A DNA stretch of 13,234 nt from Monoraphidium neglectum (lineage: Eukaryota; Chlorophyta; Chlorophyceae; Sphaeropleales; Selenastraceae): assembly GCF_000611645.1 (NCBI RefSeq), contig NW_014012481.1:2535-15768 (forward strand). Reading direction: 5' to 3'. This document shows positions 9,623-13,234 of this stretch, piece after piece. The position numbers and the translations under genes were made by a program. Below the pieces are notes generated by a model. The model was given only the letters and a program-made list of their open reading frames with translations. It was not told the origin of the DNA and made no database searches. Numbering within the stretch: the first letter of the stretch is position 1; each line of letters begins with the position of its first letter.

Positions 9623-10579
9623 TCAAGTTGGGGTCGTCGAGGAGTTGTCAGCATCTGGGCACGCTGCGGCTGCTGCCAACAGCATCTCTTCCAGACCGCC
9701 AACTTGCTCCTCGTCCCGCTCTACGTGGCCCTCACTTTCCTGTTCATTTCCCCCCTCCTGCAGCTCACGCAGCTGCTCCTGTTCCTGCAGCTTGTCCTGC
9801 TGCTGGGGCCTGCTGCCGTGTCCAGGCGATGACGCGCTCTTGGGGACTCTATGCTTTCCAGATTTGCCAGCGTGATGGTTCTTCCAGAGGCCGCCATAAC
9901 TAATGGTGGTAGGCGTCGTGATAGTCAGCAAATGCAAGTGGGCAGAGCGTTTGTGAGCAGCCGTCCCTTCCAGTTGGCCTGTGCGTGGGCGATGTTCCTG
10001 TGCTTTTGTCGGGACAAGCCCAGCTATGCGAGGGTGCATCATGCCAGGCAGCAAGGGCGGCGAACCTGGGGTGAACCCTCAAAGGGCCGTCGGCGTGCGC
10101 AGAGTCCGAGGCAGCAATCTCACCGGTAGTGGGGTGTGGAGGGCGTGCCGTCGACCTTCCCGCCACTAGCCTGAGCCCAGCACTTGCCGCAGGCCATGTG
10201 CCACCTGCTGCTTGCGTCGACTTGGCACCGTACCAGCAGGTCTGAGGGACGATGGCAGATTGTACACGGCTTCCTGCCGAGGGAGGGGTCTGCAAGGCCT
10301 GCGCGCTGCAGGCGCCGCTGCTCCTTAACGGCTTTCTTGTTGGCCTTGCGGTCGGCTTTCCTATCCCCTGCGTCACTGGCACCAGCCTCGGCCTGGGGAG
10401 TGCGGGGGCAGCTGAGGATTGATGTGCGGCGGTGTGTGGCGATTGTAAAGCTTCCATCTTCCCGCTCGCAGCATGCGCCGAGGCCATCGATGGGTGGTGC
10501 TCTGGTGCAGTGCTTTGGTGCAAAGGAGCAGCACGTTGTGGCTCAACTCATCACGCACTGCACCCACCTCGGACGCCAT
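9623..10579 (-). CDS. Conserved CxxC...CxxC plant/algal-type protein, function unknown (3 exons)
   Basis: Exons 10579-10568, 10392-10124 and 9899-9623 join in phase to 186 codons including the stop (185 aa). The protein opens MASE, then a basic Lys/Arg helix (about 14-34, ADRKANKKAVKEQRRLQRAG). A likely zinc-binding core follows: C47-x2-C50, an LLVRCQVD segment, and W68-HMACGKCW with C72-x2-C75. Next come ASGGKVDG and HYRYGGLWKN, the last spanning the exon 2-3 junction (CG|T codon). From memory, plant genomes encode uncharacterised proteins with this CxxC/CGKCW/SGG-VDG/YRYGGLWKN order; I know of no assigned function. The C-terminal half (about 120-185) is Gln/Glu-rich and acidic, probably disordered or coiled. 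Exons 2 and 3 are well supported by the junction. Exon 1 is a best guess: four codons, donor GAG|GTGGGT, acceptor CCCCAG|GCC. The gene converges with RPS27 and diverges from the gene starting at 10966. Confidence 0.75.
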
Positions 10580-10965
10580 CCGGGCGCTGCCTGCTACGCT
10601 TGAATTGAACGCTATTCGATGCCTCTTGTAGACATAGGATAGCGGCCAGCGAGCGGGCAGTCTTGAGAAGTCACTAACAAGCGCCACTCTGAGGTGCGAG
10701 ATCATTTGCAACAAATAAGTTGATTGATAACGTACTCCAAAGAATTGCGTAAGACGACATTCTGAAGAGTAGAATGAATTGAGTGACTGGTGCCGGTACA
10801 GTATGCAGGTGGTCTGAGCGGCATCAAATTCGATACGAACCTCGATCCCCGCCTTCTCAACCACACCTCCACCAGCACATTCGTATCTGTGAGTAACCTG
10901 GTCTTCAAACAAACCCACTGCCTACTCTGTGTGTTTCGTCCAAGCGAGAGTGGTGGCGTGCCCAC
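10580..10965. promoter_or_regulatory. Divergent promoter region
   Basis: The 386 bp between the minus-strand start at 10579 and the plus-strand start at 10966 must hold both 5' UTRs and promoters if the start sites are right. Its centre (about 10600-10800) is clearly more AT-rich than the surrounding exons, with stretches such as CAACAAATAAGTTGATTGAT. Open frames cross it on both strands but lack coding bias. No canonical TATA box is evident. Confidence 0.4.
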
Positions 10966-13234
10966 ATGCCGCACAGCGCCGAGTCACGTGCTGTGAGCAG
11001 CGGCGGCAGCGGCAGCGGCAGTGGCAGCAACTGGTTGCTTGTCACAGCAGGTATCGCGATTGGCGGCGCGGCTGCGGCTGGAGCAGCGTTTGCACTGGCT
11101 AGTCACTACCTGGAACGCGAACGTGCCGCAGCGTCAGCAGCCGCTGGCACAAGGGAGCACGGGCACGTGGGTCAGCTGCAGGGCAGGTGGGCAGCATGGG
11201 CATATCATCATTACGAAGGCATCCCCGCTGTGTATCTGGACCGGAGGCGCAACGCCTTGTCAAGCAGCTGCCTGGCTTGCAAGTGGCCGGCCACCTCTGC
11301 AATGTGTGCTTTTGGCGCACAGGGCGCGATCACAAAGCCGCATGCCAGGAAGCCAGATGCCCGACCACCAGTGTTACGCCTTGCCATCCCTCCGCCCGCC
11401 GCAGGCCGGACGCGACGGGCGCCCCGTCGCAGCAGCAGCAGCAGCAGCGGGCAGCCAACGCGGAGCGCCGCGCCGGCGGCCACAGGCTGCAGGTAAGGCG
11501 AGAGTCGAGACTTTTGCACTCAGCAGGGGTTCAGCACACATGAAGGTGACTCGCACATCCTACGCCTGCTGCGGCAGGCGGCCTCGCCAGCACCCTGAGC
11601 TGCCACACCTGGGCGCCCCCGGCGTGCTCGACCTCAACCCTTCAACAACCCCTCTCGACATTTGCAGCCGGCCCAGCTGTCCTCTCAGCACCCCGCCAAC
11701 GGCGCGGGGCAGCAGCAGGTGGGCGAGGGCGCCGCCCCCTCATCTGTCAGCCTGGCCCACCCCCCATATCCCCTATCGCCAAGGCAAAAAGCGCCATGAT
11801 CTGTTTCCAACACATCAAAAGCGATGCTCTCGAGCCTCACGCCGCCTCAAGTGCCAACAACCGTCCCCTCCCCCTCTCCGCCCCTTGCGACCTCACCGTG
11901 GTCACATCTGAATGCACCCGGCTGCGCCGCAACACCATTTGTCGACGCCCGAAGGCGCTGCGGCATCAGCAGCAACAGCGTGGCCCGGGTTCCCCGAGAG
12001 TGGAGTGGCTGGCACGGGTGAGTGCTCCTCAATTCCCAAACAATCTAAGGCGGCCAGGCGCAGCATCCCTGGCTGCCCAGGCTTCATTGGCATGCACTGC
12101 CATTCTTGCGCTGCACCGGCAGCGCGCCGCGAAACGTCTGCCGGAGCCGTCTCAAACATTCCTCCCTCTCCCTTGTCGAGTGTGCCGGGCAAATCAATCT
12201 GGAAGCTGCCCAGAACCCCAGGGTGCAGAAACTAGTTGTGTTAAGTCAACACAAGCGTCAGTCGGGTCATGAGCAGATTGACACACATCTGCTGCACCAT
12301 GCAGGACTCATTTGGGCCATGTTCCTATGTGCACACACTTCAAAACCCCAGCCCCGCCAAGGCTCAAGGCATGAGTCACCATGGAGATGCGAGCTGCTCA
12401 ACCCTTTGTCGCAAAATTACCCTCTATATCAGGAAGACCATGACCCGGGAGATGGCGCAGACGGCCCGGTGGGCCCCAGCAGCGTCCCAGACCAGTGGCG
12501 GCGAGGCTGGCGCCGCAGCGCCGACGGCGCGGCGTCCGCGTCGGGCGGCGGCAACGGCAGCGGCGGCGGCAGCGGCGGCGGCAGGGGCGGCGCGGCGCGG
12601 CGGGGGCCCGGGCTGGAGACGGGGGTGCATGTGAATGGGGACGCGAGGGTGGGTGTGCGGGCGGCTTCGCCGCCGCAAGGACGCCGGGCGCTGTGTTGCG
12701 AGCCCTTGGCGGGTCGCGCATGGGCGGTGCTCGCATGGCAGATGGAGGCTGCACGGTGAAAGGGTCAGTTTGTGTAGGCCACCTGCAGGTCAGTATTCCG
12801 CATTTACTGATGCAATGGTGGGCCAGGGCACCGCCCAGCCCTTGTGTGCCCTCCCCTCCAACAGAGCCCCCCTTTCCCGCCCGCCACGTTCCGGGTGCCT
12901 CTCGTGCCCGCTCCCCCCTTTTATCTACCCTTGCTAACCCCTTCCCGCCCCAAAACACTCAACATCGCAGCCTGGATCCCTCACCCGCGGCCCTGACCCG
13001 CACCAACGCTCCCACCCCCGCCGCCACCCGGCAGCACCCACGCAGCAACGGCATATCGTTCTCCGTTCCGGCCGACGCGTTTGCGCCGCTGACGCCGTCG
13101 GACCGCGGCAACCACGCGGCGATGGACGTTATGCGCAACACAGCCCTGCACGTGCCGGGCCCGCCCTCGCTGCACGTGCCCGGCGGCCCCGCCGCGGGCG
13201 GCGGGAGCGGGGGCGGCGGCGGCGGCGGGGCGGG
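10966..13234 (+). CDS. Membrane-anchored low-complexity protein, 5' part (runs off right edge; model uncertain)
   Basis: I do not recognise this protein. Proposed exons are 10966-11186, 11405-11492, 11668-11718, 12433-12755 and 12971 to the edge, all in phase with GT/AG borders. Exon 1 starts MPHSAESRAVSSGG, then a Gly-Ser linker and one hydrophobic segment (residues 22-46, WLLVTAGIAIGG onward), followed by HYLERERAA. This looks like an N-terminal signal anchor with a charged follow-on. Exon 2 carries a Gln run (APSQQQQQQRAANAERR), exon 3 ends AGQQQ, and exon 4 is Gly/Ser/Arg-rich. The last exon reads SNGISFSVPADAFAPLTP, then SDRGNHAAMDVMRNTALHVP, before another Gly run at the edge. Its C- and G-rich third positions make this last exon the most credibly coding. 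The 714-nt gap between exons 3 and 4 probably hides one or more exons near 11830-12020. Two separate genes remain possible. Confidence 0.45.
12540..12600 (+). repeat. GGC-repeat region encoding Gly/Ser runs
   Basis: Imperfect GGC/AGC triplets occupy this part of the proposed fourth exon of the gene starting at 10966. Read in the chosen frame they encode Gly with interspersed Ser and Asn, with C in third position as expected for GC-rich algal coding DNA. The other plus frame would give poly-Ala with G- or A-ending codons, and the minus strand also stays open, so the frame choice rests on codon bias. Confidence 0.6.
13180..13234 (+). repeat. GGC-repeat run at the right edge
   Basis: GGC/GGG triplets continue to the end of the window inside the last visible exon of the gene starting at 10966. 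They encode a glycine run directly after SLHVPGGPAA. The run is cut by the window edge, so its length is unknown. Confidence 0.7.

Noticed and set aside
10444..10448. Plus-strand TGTAA in the CxxC-protein gene
   Set aside because: It falls in the first intron of a minus-strand gene and no plus-strand gene ends there.
11405..11492. Poly-Ala reading of the CAG/GCA repeat instead of poly-Gln
   Set aside because: The Gln frame connects in phase with both flanking exons and gives the more natural downstream sequence (HRLQPAQLSSQHPANG); the Ala frame also splices, so this is a preference and not proof.

Overview
The window looks like nuclear DNA of a chlorophycean green alga, probably a Chlamydomonas/volvocine relative. 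The signs are GC-rich coding exons, many short introns with GTGAGT/GTGCGG-type donors, long (TG)n/(CA)n tracts in introns, and the chlorophyte-type TGTAA poly(A) signal. One protein is an unmistakable eukaryotic cytosolic ribosomal protein, eS27. I cannot name the species. Gene models were built by hand from splice sites, reading phase and protein-family resemblance, and none was checked by alignment.

Layout. (1) 1-1377, minus: 5' part of a BTB/POZ-BACK protein gene, four exons, running off the left edge. (2) About 1380-1740: short intergenic spacer. (3) 2149-6352, minus: a complete nine-exon gene for a LARGE/B4GAT1-type glycosyltransferase (CAZy GT49), 489 codons plus stop, with a probable TGTAA signal at 1757-1761. 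(4) About 6353-8166: a 1.8 kb spacer between divergent genes with no coding region I can support. (5) 8167-9109, plus: complete five-exon RPS27 (86 aa), poly(A) signal TGTAA at 9365-9369. (6) 9623-10579, minus: a three-exon gene for a 185-residue CxxC...CxxC protein resembling an uncharacterised plant/algal protein. (7) 10580-10965: a 386-bp divergent promoter region. (8) 10966 to the right edge, plus: start of a gene for a membrane-anchored, Gly/Ser/Gln-rich protein of unknown function, model uncertain in the middle.

These are ordinary, independently regulated nuclear genes and I see no operon-like cooperation. RPS27 and the CxxC gene converge; GT49/RPS27 and CxxC/membrane-protein are divergent pairs. 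There is no mobile element, CRISPR array, tRNA or rRNA I can support. The less ordinary signals are the complete LARGE-type enzyme in an alga, the CxxC protein whose core exon cannot be found by a simple start-to-stop reading-frame search, a strong G-quadruplex motif in a GT49 intron, and simple-repeat tracts concentrated in introns of that same gene.
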